64,000 nucleotides of DNA, from NCBI RefSeq assembly GCF_021018895.1, contig NC_079386.1:2207501-2271500 (forward strand), read 5' to 3'. Position numbers and translations under genes: made by a program. Position 1 is the stretch's first letter, and each line of letters begins with the position of its first letter. Origin of the DNA: Seriola aureovittata. Its lineage: Eukaryota > Chordata > Actinopteri > Carangiformes > Carangidae. The notes under the pieces are model-generated. The model saw nothing but the letters and a program-made list of their open reading frames with translations. It did not search any database and had not been told where the DNA came from. Positions 1 to 12,545 of the stretch are shown here, in pieces.

Positions 1-1384
1 AGACCTGAGGACAGACAACTGCTTCCATTGATCAGCCCGGAGCATTATAACAGGTGCACGCTGCCCCCTGCTGGACCGGAGTGTTCAATGAAGCTGCATA
101 AAAATCAAGTACCTCCACATTTGATCATTACTAATGTTAGCACAGACATGTTCCCAACAGAATGACAAATAATATGTAATAATGTCTCATACAGAAGTTG
201 CATAGGTTGGAATATATAATATGGTTTGTATATAGGCCTATTCCATGTATGTTTTCCATTGAAATAGAAGAAAATACATTTTATACTTATACAGTTTACA
301 AATATATTTTTGTACTATATTGAATTAATACATTAATAAATTAAATATTTAAATAAATGAATACATTGAAGTATTCTATTTTGGCTGCTTTTTAATATTT
401 CTACACACATTATTAGACAAATGCAAATATATTCTTATTGAGAATATTTAGTACATATAGGCCTATTCATTGCATTCATATGTAAATAAGTTTAGTTCTC
501 CATCTATGTTAATACATCAATTTGTAAATATCTGTACATATTAAAATTCCTGGAATTTGTTACCAGATCAGTTTTCTGTTGTAAATCTTCATAAGCTTCT
601 TCATAAGAGGAGGTGAACAACATCAGCCAGGTACAGATCCCACAGAACTCCTGTTGTTGCTGTTAAAAGAAGTCAGTCCTCTTCAAGCATTTATCTTGTG
701 TTATAGTGTTAGTTCAAAGTATACGTTAATGCTTTATTTGTTCTGTGTCCTGTCTGGTAAATCGGCTACAGAAACATTTATATGATGAAAAACATGTATT
801 TCTCATCAGTTTCCACCTTCTCCTATTTGAAGTTAAGTGTGGCAGTAAGAAGGTTGTACCAGAGGAGGGCGCCAAAGAGCTGCACAGCCTGGAAAGTAGC
901 ATGAGTCCTTTCCTCCTCTGGGCCACAGAGCAAACTGAACATGTTTATTAACCTAACCCTGTGTTTCATTCATAAATTCCCCATATTACTCCTGTAAAAA
1001 TGTTGTTATGAACTACTCAACTGGACTCACTACTCTGAGACTCAAAGATTCAAATCTCTTCCAAAGACTCTTTGTAGTTCTGCCTCATTTATTCTGCTGG
1101 CTAAGGGCTGTTTGTAGTTTCAACATTTTCATTGTTATGTGAATATGCTAAGAATGACAATAACAGTAATAACAACAGCAACAAAAACAACCACAATAAT
1201 AATCATATTATTATTATTATCAGTATCATTATTGTTGTTATTATTATTATTTATTTTTTTTTTTTCTCTATTTTACAGTACATGTGTTCGTTTTCAAGAA
1301 GAGGAACCTTTGTATTGTCATGTGAACTGGTAGGACTCTTTATTTGTTACACATTCAACAGCAACGTCACCTTTAATCTCCACA
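1..1384. other. AT-rich sequence upstream of mpdu1
   Basis: No coding exon or RNA gene is recognisable. The first 600 bases are AT-rich. A degenerate AAC/AAT/TTA simple repeat with a T run lies at about 1150-1267. The last 100 bases before the mpdu1 start codon should hold its promoter and short 5' UTR, but I see no clear TATA box. Confidence 0.5.
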
Positions 1385-4300
1385 ATGGCGGATAAAACAG
1401 TGCTGGGTAAAGGGTCGTCTTTCATGGACCCTGTTAAAGGGCTTCTTTTGACATATTTTATGCCGGAATCATGCTACGACGAGTTTTTCCTCAATTTCAA
1501 CTTCCTGGATGGTGAGTGGATGTTTTCAGTTTCAGCCCAGCGACTGTAGAGACGCGGGAGTGTTGAAGCTAACGTCCTGCTGATGGGAAACTATCTGCTT
1601 TTATTTTATGGAGATAACTGGATAAGGCTTCCGGTGCATCGTGTCGGTCTGTGTTCTATGAGCGTTAATTCAAATGAGGCTTGACTGAATCTACACACAG
1701 AGAAACAGTCAGAACCTGAGAGCATTGAAACTGTCTCCTACAAAATAAAAGCTTCATCAACCTTTTCAGCCTGGAAACGTCAAACTGATTTGAACAGTAG
1801 TTGATACGTTAGGCCTGGTTTGTTTGATGCGGTTTTAATAGCTGTCACTCTTTCATACATTAACTACACCCAGCAGATACCTCAGAGAAGCCCGAGGAAT
1901 AATATTTCCTGGTTCGTCCATACAGTAATACCCTGAAACATCCTGTAATACTGCTACGCCCTTAAATATTTTTGTGTAAGCAAGAAGTCAACTATTTAAA
2001 ACTGCTGCAGTTCAACAAGTCAAACCGGGATCAGGCCACCACAGAGACAGTTTGTGAAACTAACCACAGACAACACATTAACATGCTTCATGAAAATCAG
2101 CCCTTATTCTGAAAAGCCTGTCCTGGATTAACCTAAGAATTCATGACCTGAAACACAAACCTGAGACATCCAGCACTGATCACATTGATCTTCATCCCAG
2201 TGAAAAACACGGATCTTAACATAAATTGTTGGTGGCCACACTAATAACATGTTACCATGTAATATGGAGAATAAAATTATACACACTGACAAAGTCACTG
2301 CAGTTAACAAAGCAAAAGATCTCAGACTCTCAGATCAGCCTCACTTTGTTGCTTTCTGACCTTTTGGTTTCAATTCCTGCTGGGTGAACTTTCTTCAGAT
2401 AATTAGTGCTGAAAATGAATGTATAGATACAGATGTACTGAATAAGATGCAACATATTATTAAACAACTCTGACATACCAAACAGGATTTCCACCAGGTC
2501 ATTTATTTTACAACATATTCATTTTAATTGGCTTTATTATAACTGTAATGCATTTAAAAGCTGGAGTATTGTGCAGATATTTTTGGACTGAAAAGATGTG
2601 AGATTTTAATGACACTGTTAAATGCATCCCATGTCAATATGTGACATAAACTTTACATGTACTGCAAACTGACTCTTGTTCACATCACAGCAGTGAAGAG
2701 AAGCCCGTAGAGGAATCAGAGTTTCAGTCTGGCCGATTGATTTTAACAGAGGTTCAGAGTCAGACTGAAGCCTCCTGTATGACATAGACACTCTGACTTA
2801 CTGAAATAAGCTTTGTTTAACTCTTCATGAAACACTTGTCAGGTCTACATTAAGAATGAATATGTTTCCACTTCCGCAGCGTGAGACAACCTGGGTGACG
2901 ACGGTTTAACTTTTAAACTAGGCAGTTACTTGTGCTAATCTGATTGGCTCATCACTGTGTACTGTGTACATGAAGGGGTTAAAGCTCAGGTGGGCAGGTG
3001 AGTCATCAACTATAGTGCTGGTTGTCTGATCTCCAGCTCTACCTGTCCTCATGTTGAGAGTCCTTGAGCAGGACGAGACTGAACCTCTGTCACCACTAGT
3101 GACACCGCTGCATGACATCATAGACGTCAAGCTGTATTTTTATATTTCCCTCGGAGTCAGCAGATTCCCCAAAAAGAGCCAAAGCAACAGTGACGAGTGG
3201 AACTATTAAAAAACGTCAGAGAGTCACACACATGTTCCTTCATCACCATAACACACACACTGTACTTTATTTAGACTCAGTCACACACACACTGTCCTGC
3301 TTCTATATTTCTTCCTGTTTGTTTGTTTAGAAACTACAGTGAGCAGCTGTTTTAGGAAATTACACATGTGTGAGCTTTGTTTAAATAGTCATGTCTTCAG
3401 TAGGAGCCAGTGGATCCGAGTGGCACATACAGAGAAGAGAAGTCAGAAAACAATGAGACGACCTAACGTTTCATGTTTTATGATGCTCTCTTGCTTTAGA
3501 TTCTCTGACTATGACTGCTTTGGTGTGTGTGTGTTTATACAGTATGTTGTGATGTATGACATCCAGCTAACCTGTGTGTTTTTTTTGTTTTTATTTTTTT
3601 ATTTAATTCCAGTACCATGTCTGAAGATTGTTCTGAGCAAAGGTCTGGGCATCGGCATCATCCTGGGATCAGTGATGGGTAAAACACCTCAGCTCTGCTT
3701 CTCCATCACCTCATTTATCTGTAGACTCCAATTCATATTCATTTGAATCAAGCCTAGTCTTTATTGTTAAACAAAAATACCAGTACTAATACTAATACTT
3801 GGTTAGTTATGAACTTAATTAGCAGCCAGAGTTGATTTTAGTTTTTGATTTTCATTACATTATCTGAAACCTTGAGTGTTTTTAGAAACCTGCCCTGTTC
3901 ACTTCGGCCTTCCTCTAACTCTTCCTCCTCCTCCTCCTCCTCCTCGTTCACAGTGAAACTGCCTCAGATCCTGAAGCTGATGGCAGCAAAGAGCGCTGAG
4001 GGTCTGAGCTTCAAGTCTGTGCTGCTGGAGCTGCTGGCCATCACAGGAACCATGGCCTACAGCATCGCCAACAAGTTCCCCTTCAGGTGAGGGCCGTCTT
4101 CAGATGAACTGTCTGTGTGCATGCAGCTCTCTGACTGTTGTACTGCTGTCACTCTATAATTGTACTGTAAAATGCATGTTAATTTAGACAGAGTTGTTCA
4201 GCTTTGGTTTCATATTGTGAGAAAGACACTGAGTAACATGTGCTGACTGTGACCTCAGTGCCTGGGGCGAGGCTCTGTTCCTCATGCTGCAGACTGTCGC

Positions 4301-4874
4301 CATCGGCTTCCTCATTCAGCACTACGGAGGAAGAACCAGTAGAGGTGAGACTGCATGCGCACTCACACGTCAGTGATGTCAGTATGTGGATACTGAGGAG
4401 CTGAAATACAGTACAAATGTGCAAACTCAGCAACACAGATGTTAATAAGACTCATGGTGGGCTGCGTTAACTTAAACCTCCCACAGTGAGGATACGCTTC
4501 ACTGAAGTCAAGATAACTGGGAAATTAGTGCAGTAAATATATTCTGAATGATAAAGTCGGGGTGATGGCGTCATTAAAAGTTTCTGTATTTACATATTTG
4601 ATTTTAAAAGCTCGGTCTCTGCAAACCAGACCACGTTAAGTGTTAAACAGCTAACCTGCTAACTGCAGCTGGAGGCAGCAGTCCTTGTTCTGCTCTGCGG
4701 CCTCGATGAGTTTGTTGTAGCTCAACATAAAGCAGTTCTCCACCTGAGCAGAACCAGAACCACCATCACCAGCTGCAGTCCAAGACGGTGGAGTTACAGT
4801 CTGTCTAGACCTGCTGAGGGGGACAGGAGGCGGGACAGTGACTGAACTTTCACACTTACATACAGCACCTCATA

Positions 4875-4928
<54 letters not shown>

Positions 4929-5470
4929 CTACACTGTCCAAACGAAGATTCCATATGAACTCAGAAAAATGTCAGATCGGTTGTGACACGATTCATAATT
5001 CATAAACAGGAGACGGTATTGCGGGTGAAGAGTGGAGGCGAACAGACAAACATCTGAAAGAAGCATCAAAGCAGTGGAAAGATACAAATCACAACTTCCA
5101 GTCAGGACTTTCAGAATAAAATCAGAGCAGAAACAGGATGCAGAGATTTGAAATGACAGCCTGTGTGTCCTAACAGAGTTTCCTCTGGCCCAGGTCTCCT
5201 GTTCCTGGTTGTGTACTTTGGCCTCCTGGTCCTCGTGCTGTCTCCAGTCACTCCCATGGCTGTGGTTACGTCCATGCAGGCCTCCAACATGCCGGCCATC
5301 ATCATCGGCAGGGTAGGCAGTGACAGCACAAGACCAACACGTGGATAATAACATGAAGCTTCTGTTTGTCGTATCGTCTATGATGGTAGTGAACTGTAAA
5401 AAACTAAAATTGATCTTAGTGATTCACATTGACACACACATGACACAGGAGAGACATGATGGTGATGATG

Positions 5471-5502
<32 letters not shown>

Positions 5503-5655
5503 GATGATGATGATGATGGTGGTGTGTTTTGTTGTCTCAGCTGATCCAGGCAGCCACCAACTACAGTAACGGACACACGGGTCAGCTGTCTGCTATCTCT
5601 GTCTTCCTGCTGTTCGCTGGCTCCCTCGCACGCATCTTCACCTCACTACAGGTGA

Positions 5656-5694
<39 letters not shown>

Positions 5695-7358
5695 TATGGT
5701 ACTCAGTGCTCCTCCTTGTATATAATATATATGCATGTGTGTATATAATATGCCCATTCTCATGGACAAGATATCTCTGTGACGCCTTGATGGATCTTCT
5801 AATTTGGCAAAAACATTTACTGGGTCTCAACAATGAACTGATTAGATTTGGTGGTCAAAGGTCAACGGTCAAGGTCAGTGTGACCTCAGAAAACACTATC
5901 CATTACTCAAGACTTGACAACATTTCACACAAATGGTGGATGTTTTGTGTGACTCTGGATAAACCAGAGTCCATGTAAAAACTGCTCATTTTAACATGGT
6001 GCACGCTGAGTGAACGCTGAATCAGCAGCTGCTGTAAAAGACTGGAAATCATCCCACTGATGAGAGGAAGTGAGATTTCTGACAAAACAACCTTCTTCAC
6101 ACAAACAGGCGTCACCTCACTTTCCTCCACCGTCTCTCAAACATGAGCTCACATCTACAGCAGAGAGGAAACAACACAAGAGTTTCCTCCCAATAGATTT
6201 CATTCACATGGAGCAAAATAATAAAAGAAGTCAGACTCAACAATTCCACCACGAGCAAGAAGCGAGCGACGGCGGCAAGGAACAACTTCCTGTAACAGGA
6301 AGAAACCTTGAGCAGAACCAGGCTCATGGTGGACGGCCGTCTGCCTCGACCGGGGGGGGGTTAGTTTCAGGTCGTACACTGCAGACCAGGTGCGTGCAGG
6401 TGATGACGAATGCTCACATGCAGCCCTGTTACCATGGAGATGTGACTCCGTGCTCTCAGGGCTGTGTTGGTGCTCACGGAGCAGAAACTCGTCCTCACCA
6501 GAACGAGTTTCTACTCACAGCACCTGTCGGGTGCGCTCGTGTCACGTGCACGCTCCTGGTTTTCATGTACGTGGGTTTCCAGTCACATGACCCCCCCTCC
6601 ACTAAAGACGTCCTTCATTTGGAGCCAGAGTGTCCGAGGAGCCTGGACAGCCAGCGGTTCTTCTTCTTGGCCTCCATGATGCCTCTCTTCAGAGCCTGGA
6701 TCTTCTGCTGCTGCTCTTCTTCTCCTCCATCCTCAGGGTTGCTGGTGGTCTGGAGTCTGGTGGTGCAGGTCTCCAGATCCTCATGAGCCCTCTGCAGCTG
6801 CAGAGTCAGCTCAGAGACGTCGCTCTGTGTAGGAGCCTTGGTGTTGGCGTGTCGCTCCTTCTCTTGCAGCTGAGCCGTCAGGTCCATGATCTTCCTCTCA
6901 GCAGCTGCCAGTCTGCAGTGACACATCTGCTGCTTCAGCTTGAGCGTCCATCAGCCGCTGTTTCAGAAGAGCGTTCTCCTTCATCAGCTCGCTGAATGTG
7001 ACCTCGCTCACTCTGGCGTCCAGCTGTTTGTGCGGCTCGGCGTCCATTCTTCTTCTCTTCTTAGTTTGTGTGTTTTCCTGTTGTGGCTTCTGTCCACGGC
7101 GGCAGAGAAACTACTGACTGGACCGACAGCTGCTTCAAAGATCCATGTCCATCACAGAGTGTGATGTCACAGTCCGTCTCTTCAGAATTCTGATCAAAGG
7201 CGCTCTGTGGGAACTTTGAAGAACACTGTTGCTGCGGCAACAAAATAGAATTTAGCCACGTAAAAAATAACAGAAAGGACGAACAATAAAACAATACCAG
7301 GATTGATAAAAATGTATCTATTAACTATATATTTGCAGTATTTACAGTATATTGTGTG

Positions 7359-7395
<37 letters not shown>

Positions 7396-7817
7396 TTCTT
7401 TCTTTCTTCTGGGAGTATTTTTAATGTCAAGACGTCATTACATACATATGTACTGTATATATATATATATATATGACTGAGTTACATCTGTCAGGATAAG
7501 TGTAATAATTATGATATTATTAGACGTGAGCAGCACAGGTTCAGCTTCTGTCCTCTCACTCCACCTGCAGGAAGTCTGAGGAAACACAGTGACACTGAAG
7601 TTGCACTTCAGTCTCGGCAGCAGAGCTGGAGCTTATTAACTTGTGTCCACACATGTTACAGAAGTATATTGTCTTGTTGCAGGAAACTGGAGACTCCCTG
7701 ATGGCCCTCACCTACGTCATATCCTCAGCCTGTAACTGCATCATCACTCTGCAGGTGCTCTACTACTGGAACAGCTCCCCAGATCGCAAGAAGAAGAAGA
7801 AGAAGAAGAGAGAGTAG
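1385..7817 (+). CDS. mpdu1: mannose-P-dolichol utilization defect 1 protein (MPDU1), seven coding exons
   Basis: MPDU1 is a multi-pass ER membrane protein needed for use of dolichol-phosphate mannose and glucose in N-glycan, O-mannose and GPI-anchor synthesis. Coding exons: 1385-1511, 3613-3678, 3954-4086, 4259-4344, 5194-5312, 5541-5651, 7683-7817. They join in frame to 258 codons plus stop (human about 247 residues). All introns are GT...AG. The start [20 protein letters not shown] sits in a good Kozak context. The first PQ-loop repeat is visible in exons 3-4 ([20 protein letters not shown]), the second around [17 protein letters not shown] in exons 6-7, with hydrophobic membrane segments between them. 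The C-terminus is a lysine tract ending K-K-R-E, which fits a KKXX ER-retrieval signal. Its position next to a Sox gene, eif4a1 and senp3 matches the human locus. Simple repeats crowd several splice sites. Which teleost paralogue (a or b) this is cannot be told from sequence alone. Confidence 0.96.
3920..3947 (+). repeat. TCC/CTC trinucleotide tract at the acceptor of mpdu1 exon 3
   Basis: A pyrimidine-only trinucleotide repeat ends a few bases before the cacag acceptor at 3953. It probably doubles as the polypyrimidine tract of that splice site. Confidence 0.85.
4881..4926. repeat. (AT)n microsatellite in mpdu1 intron 4
   Basis: About 46 bases of uninterrupted AT dinucleotides, preceded by an A run. 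Confidence 0.95.
5459..5520. repeat. (GAT)n microsatellite in mpdu1 intron 5
   Basis: A GAT trinucleotide array with two GGT interruptions. It ends 20 bases before the acceptor of exon 6 (5541), so length changes could alter the branch-point spacing. Confidence 0.95.
5659..5691. repeat. (GT)n microsatellite just inside mpdu1 intron 6
   Basis: A GT dinucleotide array starts seven bases after the exon 6 donor (CAG|GTGAGAC). Further TA-rich sequence follows. Confidence 0.95.
5766..5975 (-). repeat. Dispersed repeat, GAGGTCACAGTGACC family, copy 1
   Basis: It shares long stretches with copies near 9088, 12395, 27010 and 57655. Shared landmarks are the GTCAGTGTGACCTCA core, a TCAAAGGTCAA block and an AACTGATTAGAT block. 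This is a common unclassified interspersed repeat of fish genomes. The strand is given relative to the 57655 copy, called plus. Confidence 0.7.
6615..7047 (-). pseudogene. Antisense coiled-coil ORF with a frameshift, inside mpdu1 intron 6
   Basis: On the strand opposite mpdu1 an ATG at 7047 opens a frame beginning [20 protein letters not shown] and running to about 6930. The following 100 codons continue in the +1 frame ([20 protein letters not shown] onward) to a stop at 6615. One base lost or gained near 6925-6955 would join them into roughly 145 residues. The sequence is rich in E, K, Q, L and R with heptad spacing, so a coiled coil is likely. No intron signals are visible at the break. 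It could be a decayed retrocopy, an antisense gene with a sequencing error, or a gene whose small intron I missed. I do not recognise the family. Confidence 0.45.
7361..7408. repeat. (TCTG)n/(TTTC)n microsatellite in mpdu1 intron 6
   Basis: Eight to nine TCTG units run into TTTC units. Confidence 0.9.
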
Positions 7818-8549
7818 GCAAAGGACGGAGCTAAACTTTTTTTTTTTCCATGTCCATCTTCAGACACTCAAAGAGAGGTGTCTCTAAATCTTGACAGAAC
7901 AAATTGACACATGAATTGCATGAACAGAGGCACAGGGAATTCTGGGTGATTGAATCTGCTGGATGAACACGTGACTGAAGCAGGGATGTGAAGGTACCGA
8001 GCAGATCTGTAGCACTGATTTCTTCCGACATTCCTCTTGATGCAGTTTTCCCTCAGTATATTCCAGCTGTGTTCACACTGATGTGTTCAACGGTTTGTGC
8101 AATTATTTTGTTACATCGAGGGAAAAATACTTCTTTGTAAATGTCTTGATCATTGGATGATGTTCTGAATGATTTGTTGTTTGATCAGTTCACATAAACA
8201 TAATTCCTCATCAGCTCCACGAAGAGTCACATGTACATTTGTACAGGAGGATTTCCCCCTCAACACCAGGTAAAACCCTAAACTGAGAGTAATCACGACA
8301 GTCTGGACTCAGACTGAGACTTAGGTTGTGTCTGAAGTCACTCACTCATTCACCATGCAGGGAGTCTTATGTAGACGGTTATATACTGAGTTTATCTGTA
8401 AAATGAAACAACCTTTCAGACGATTCTCATCTTCTCTGCACCGTGTTTCTTTCTCCCAGCACAAATGCATCATTTGTACACTTCTTTTCATAATGCATTG
8501 TGGGATACTATGAGTCCACTATGTAGGATATAATAATTCTCACTATACT

Positions 8550-8860
8550 ACGGTGGCCCTTAAAGCTCAATACACTGCAATGGAAGAAAACACAAACAGA
8601 CAAAACAGAAAAACATTCAGAAAACATCTTCATCAGTGGACAGAAGTGTTTCCAGGGGACATTAAAAAGTGACGAACCTGCTGGGACGCCCTTGTTGTTC
8701 AGTGCCTTTAACTTTAAAGTCACAGTTTGGCATTGAACAAGTCTAGGTGCATCACTTTATAGTGTCCCCTGGAAACACTTCTGTCCACTGATGAAGATGT
8801 TTTCTGAATGTGTTTGTGTTTTGTCTATTTGCATGTGTTGTGAGCTTTCAGGGCCACCGT
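8550..8860. mobile_element. MITE with long terminal inverted repeats (ACGGTGGCCC family)
   Basis: The left end ACGGTGGCCCTTAAAGCTCA and the right end TGAGCTTTCAGGGCCACCGT are inverted copies. The similarity continues inward for about 100 bases on each side; both arms share the block TTCATCAGTGGACAGAAGTG. The element is about 311 bp and flanked by ACT on both sides, a possible 3-bp target duplication. No coding capacity: a non-autonomous foldback-type DNA transposon. Confidence 0.88.
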
Positions 8861-9087
8861 ACTGTACATTCAGACAGCATTACAAAATGACAATCTGACT
8901 ATATAGTGGACTGTAGCGGGAGTAGAGAGTGATTTCAGACGGTCTTCTACCTCTGCGAGACTGTACTTGGCATAACATGACATGACATGGTGCTCTGAGC
9001 TACATGCTAACATTCTAATGCTAAGCAAGTGTAATGTTTAGAGTGATGTATTATTTAAATACAAATTCAGTTAATGCATGTTTCTGT

Positions 9088-9390
9088 GCCTCCGTGCCAG
9101 TGACAACCAGAGCTGGAGGTAATATTTTTTTTCAGGTTGACTGTACGTATCTCAGTAACACCTGGAGGGAATCTGGCACAAATGTTCACTGGGACTCGGA
9201 CTAGGGTGAACTGATTAGATTTTGGTCAAAGGTCGGGGTCAGTGTGACCTCACAAAACACTTTTTAGCCATAACTCAAGACTTCACACAACAGTTATGAC
9301 AAAAAAAACCAAATGGTTCATGTTTTCTATGACTGTGGATAAACTCAGTAGTCTGAGTGGAGGAGGCAGAGGACCACCAGGAGGTGATTC
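9088..9390 (-). repeat. Dispersed repeat, GAGGTCACAGTGACC family, copy 2
   Basis: The most complete copy in this orientation. It runs from GCCTCCGTGCCAGTGACAAC to the AGGACCACCAGGAGGTGATT end and is the reverse complement of the 57655 copy in block order. Confidence 0.75.
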
Positions 9391-10485
9391 TAGTTTTATT
9401 ATCTTACCACTGGAGAAAAACGTATGAATGATCCACGCTCTGATCTGTTTGGCCTCCAAATACCTTCTGTTCATGGGAAACACAAAGTGAATGAATCCAG
9501 ACAGTTTATGGAAACACCTTCAACACAGGGCTTCCTCTAACCCCCACCTTCTGTCCTGTAACGCGTCACTCCCTCTTCTATTGTAGCAGAACCTGTCTGT
9601 CCTGAAACTACTCTGCCACCCTGTATGTGAATCAAACAAGTACAGAGTATCGCACTAATGCACCTCTGAGACGTCAGCTGACTGCTTCACAACATGTTCC
9701 CGGTAGGAATATACATATATGTTGAGCATCTGGCAGGTAGATGTTCTGCTACCTTCCTGATGACTTCTGTCACAGGAGCAGAACAAGCTCCAAGGACCAA
9801 ACAATGTCCAATCACAGGCCCGACGTCATGGTAACAGTTTCCAAAACACAATTCACCATCCTTATGTGTTGACTTGTACTTTCAGATGTTACATTTTATT
9901 TCCTGCATCATGTTGTTGCCGTGGCGCTGAGGGGAGCTCCATGTTGCGCAGCTGCAGCTGGCATCAGAGCGTTTTGTTTAAACAAAGGGACCAAACCACA
10001 CAGTGTGGGGTTAGCCTCAGTTCACCTGGAATAACACTGATACCGCACTGTCTTCTACTTCTACAGGAAGCTTTAGCTGCTTCACAATAAAAGCATTTCA
10101 ATGTTTGGCTACTGGAAACTTTGACTGGTACAAACGTAACGTCAGCTCAGACAGTGATGTCACCTGATAGTTGATGGAGATCAGTGTTTGATCTGACTCG
10201 ATAAATATCTCAGCGTTTATGTGAAACTTCCTAAATCACCAGAAATTAAAGGTACTGATTTTTTTTTCTTCGACCAGATTTTGATTAATTTCTTGCTGAA
10301 GTAATGTGTGACAGTTAAAGGATAACCAGCTTAATCATGATTAAATCAATAATGAAGTGTATGAACTGGCTGAGGTGGTGTATGATTATTGGATTGAAGT
10401 GTGATCTGGTTAAATGTGAGTGAAATAAAAGTGGTGTGATGGAATATGGAAACAAACGTGTGAGTTTCATTTAGTTATTAATTCA

Positions 10486-10565
10486 TTCATTCATTCACCA
10501 TACCACTTATCCTATTAGGGTAACAGGGGGCCGCAGCCAATCCCATCTGACACTGGGCAAGGGCG
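10486..10565. repeat. Fragment of an interspersed repeat with an ATTC tail
   Basis: ATTCATTCATTCATTCACC is followed by ACCACTTATCC, then a GGGGGCCGCAGCCAATCCCA block. From memory this resembles a very common fish repeat; the classification is uncertain. Confidence 0.5.
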
Positions 10566-10880
10566 GGGCTAATATTCGGGCTCTTGCAGGAACTACCTGT
10601 ACCAACAGATGTCTCCATGAGTCATGCAGACCTGTTGTACGAGTACAGACAGTCTGCCTCTGTCCACAGGGCAGAAACATTGTTGGACCTGAAATCACAA
10701 GGCCTTAATATGAATGAAATTCCAGTTTGAATATGATACGGATCTTCATGCAGCTGCGTTAAACCGTCCCACCGGGCTGCCTCCCACACAGCAGAGGCAG
10801 ACCTGAACAGGTCTGGTCAGGTAGGGTCACATTCACCCTCTGTCCAACACAACTGCCCCAGGAAAAGGTGATTTCACACA

Positions 10881-11382
10881 TTTACAGGTCCATATAGTGT
10901 AAAGGTAGATGTGCATGTGTAGTGTGATTATAGATCAGGTCTAGGTTCTATATTAATACTGTGAAAGTATCAAAGCCTCAGTCCACAGAGAAATGCACAC
11001 AGCCTGTTTTCAGAAACTGAGCCTTAAAACCAGCCGTCAGGACTTCTGGAACTTCTCAGCCACGTCCCAAGCCCCGCCCACCTGGACCCACCATCCACCC
11101 TCGCAGGATTTGGTTTCTCTTAGTGTTTACCTGAAATCTGTTATATTTTTAATTGGATAAATCAGAAAACAGTCAGCCAATCAGAAGAGAAGAGGCTCAG
11201 AGCCTCCTCTCTTCTGATTGGCTGATTTACCTGTTGTTACTAGAGCTCCAGAGAGCAGCCTGAGAGAGGAGATGTAAAACTACACTGAGATGGTTTTTGG
11301 TTTTTAAAACCACAAATATATCTTCTTATGGATCAACACTTTAAATAAAACACAGGAGAAGAGGAAAATATGGAGCTTTAAA
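10881..11382 (+). mobile_element. Non-autonomous TIR element, family A, copy 1
   Basis: The ends TTTACAGGTCCATAT and (reversed) TTTAAAGCTCCATAT form 15-bp imperfect terminal inverted repeats. The interior shares most of its length with 17242-17685 and, inverted, with 55111-55770. A 25-bp-arm palindrome at 11173-11225 carries CCAATCAG and CTGATTGG. No coding capacity is seen; probably a MITE of about 500 bp. Confidence 0.82.
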
Positions 11383-12394
11383 TGCAGATATTCCAAAGTG
11401 GATGATCGATACTGACATCAGCTAACATGTAAACCAGGCGTGTAACAACACCATAACCAGCTGCTACAGTTTGTTATTTATCAGGATGACATCATGTCAC
11501 AGATTATTCCAAGTGAAACGCCATAAAAACACTTTAATAACCGTCTGTGTAACACAGGCACTTGTTTACAGCCTTAGGTGTGTCGTCAGTTACATCACCT
11601 GCAGGGTTCAAGGAAGGGACGGGGGGGTCGGCTGCCAGGGATCAACAACAGAATCTCATGAAGAAGAAAGGAAAGGGAAACTGCTTTTAATGAGAGAGGT
11701 GGTGTAGGGGGGGGGGGCGGAGGTCTGAATAGCCTCGGCCCGGCTCATATCTGATTGTGGAATAGAGATGGTACAGATAGGTGTGTTTCCGAGGCCCAGT
11801 CACCTGCTGCTTCTCGTCTTGGGAGGTCCTTCTCCCTCCATAGCTGCTGATGAGGCCGAGCTGCTCCACTGCTGCTGCTCTGTCCCGACACGCCACCACA
11901 AACAAACATATGCTTCACATTAAAGTCAAACACTTCCCACCTACATTCACTGCACAACACTAAGAAAACACACAGAAGTTATCAACTCTTTTTATCTCTG
12001 TTCCCAAAGTTCACTCTGTTTGCACTTTATTACAAACACCTCATTAAAACTGAAGCATGTATCCAGAGCTGGTTTCAGGTGAGTGATGGGTTATCTGTCA
12101 TCAGCCTACAGTCATACAGTAGTTAGTTAAAGTAATGATGAAGATAAATGATCATCTCCACCCTGAGATGAAAAGCAAACTGAGGATGTGCGGAGCCAAT
12201 CTACAGATCCCAGACCAGGACCAGTCCAGACATTTTGTGATGTTAAAAAAACAAAAAATTCCTTTACTATTTATGTCACAGTGAAGTTAACCTTTTAACT
12301 TTTCGATATAAAATGTCACCACTTCATTTTATCCTTATAGACATTTGTTTTATAATGTGTCATAAATGAATTTGTGAGTTATGGCCCAAAATTG

Positions 12395-12545
12395 TGTTTT
12401 GTGCGATCAGAGGGACCTTGACCTTCCATCTCAAGTTCATCCTTGAGACCAAATGAATATCGGTGCCGAATTTGAAGAAGTTCTGTCAAGGCGTTACTGA
12501 GATAACAAGATTCACAAGAATGGGACATAATTCGTCCGGCCCTGG
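12395..12545 (+). repeat. Dispersed repeat, GAGGTCACAGTGACC family, partial copy 3
   Basis: Shares TTTGAAGAAGTT and AAGGCGTTACTGAGATA blocks with the 57655 copy; truncated. Confidence 0.65.
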
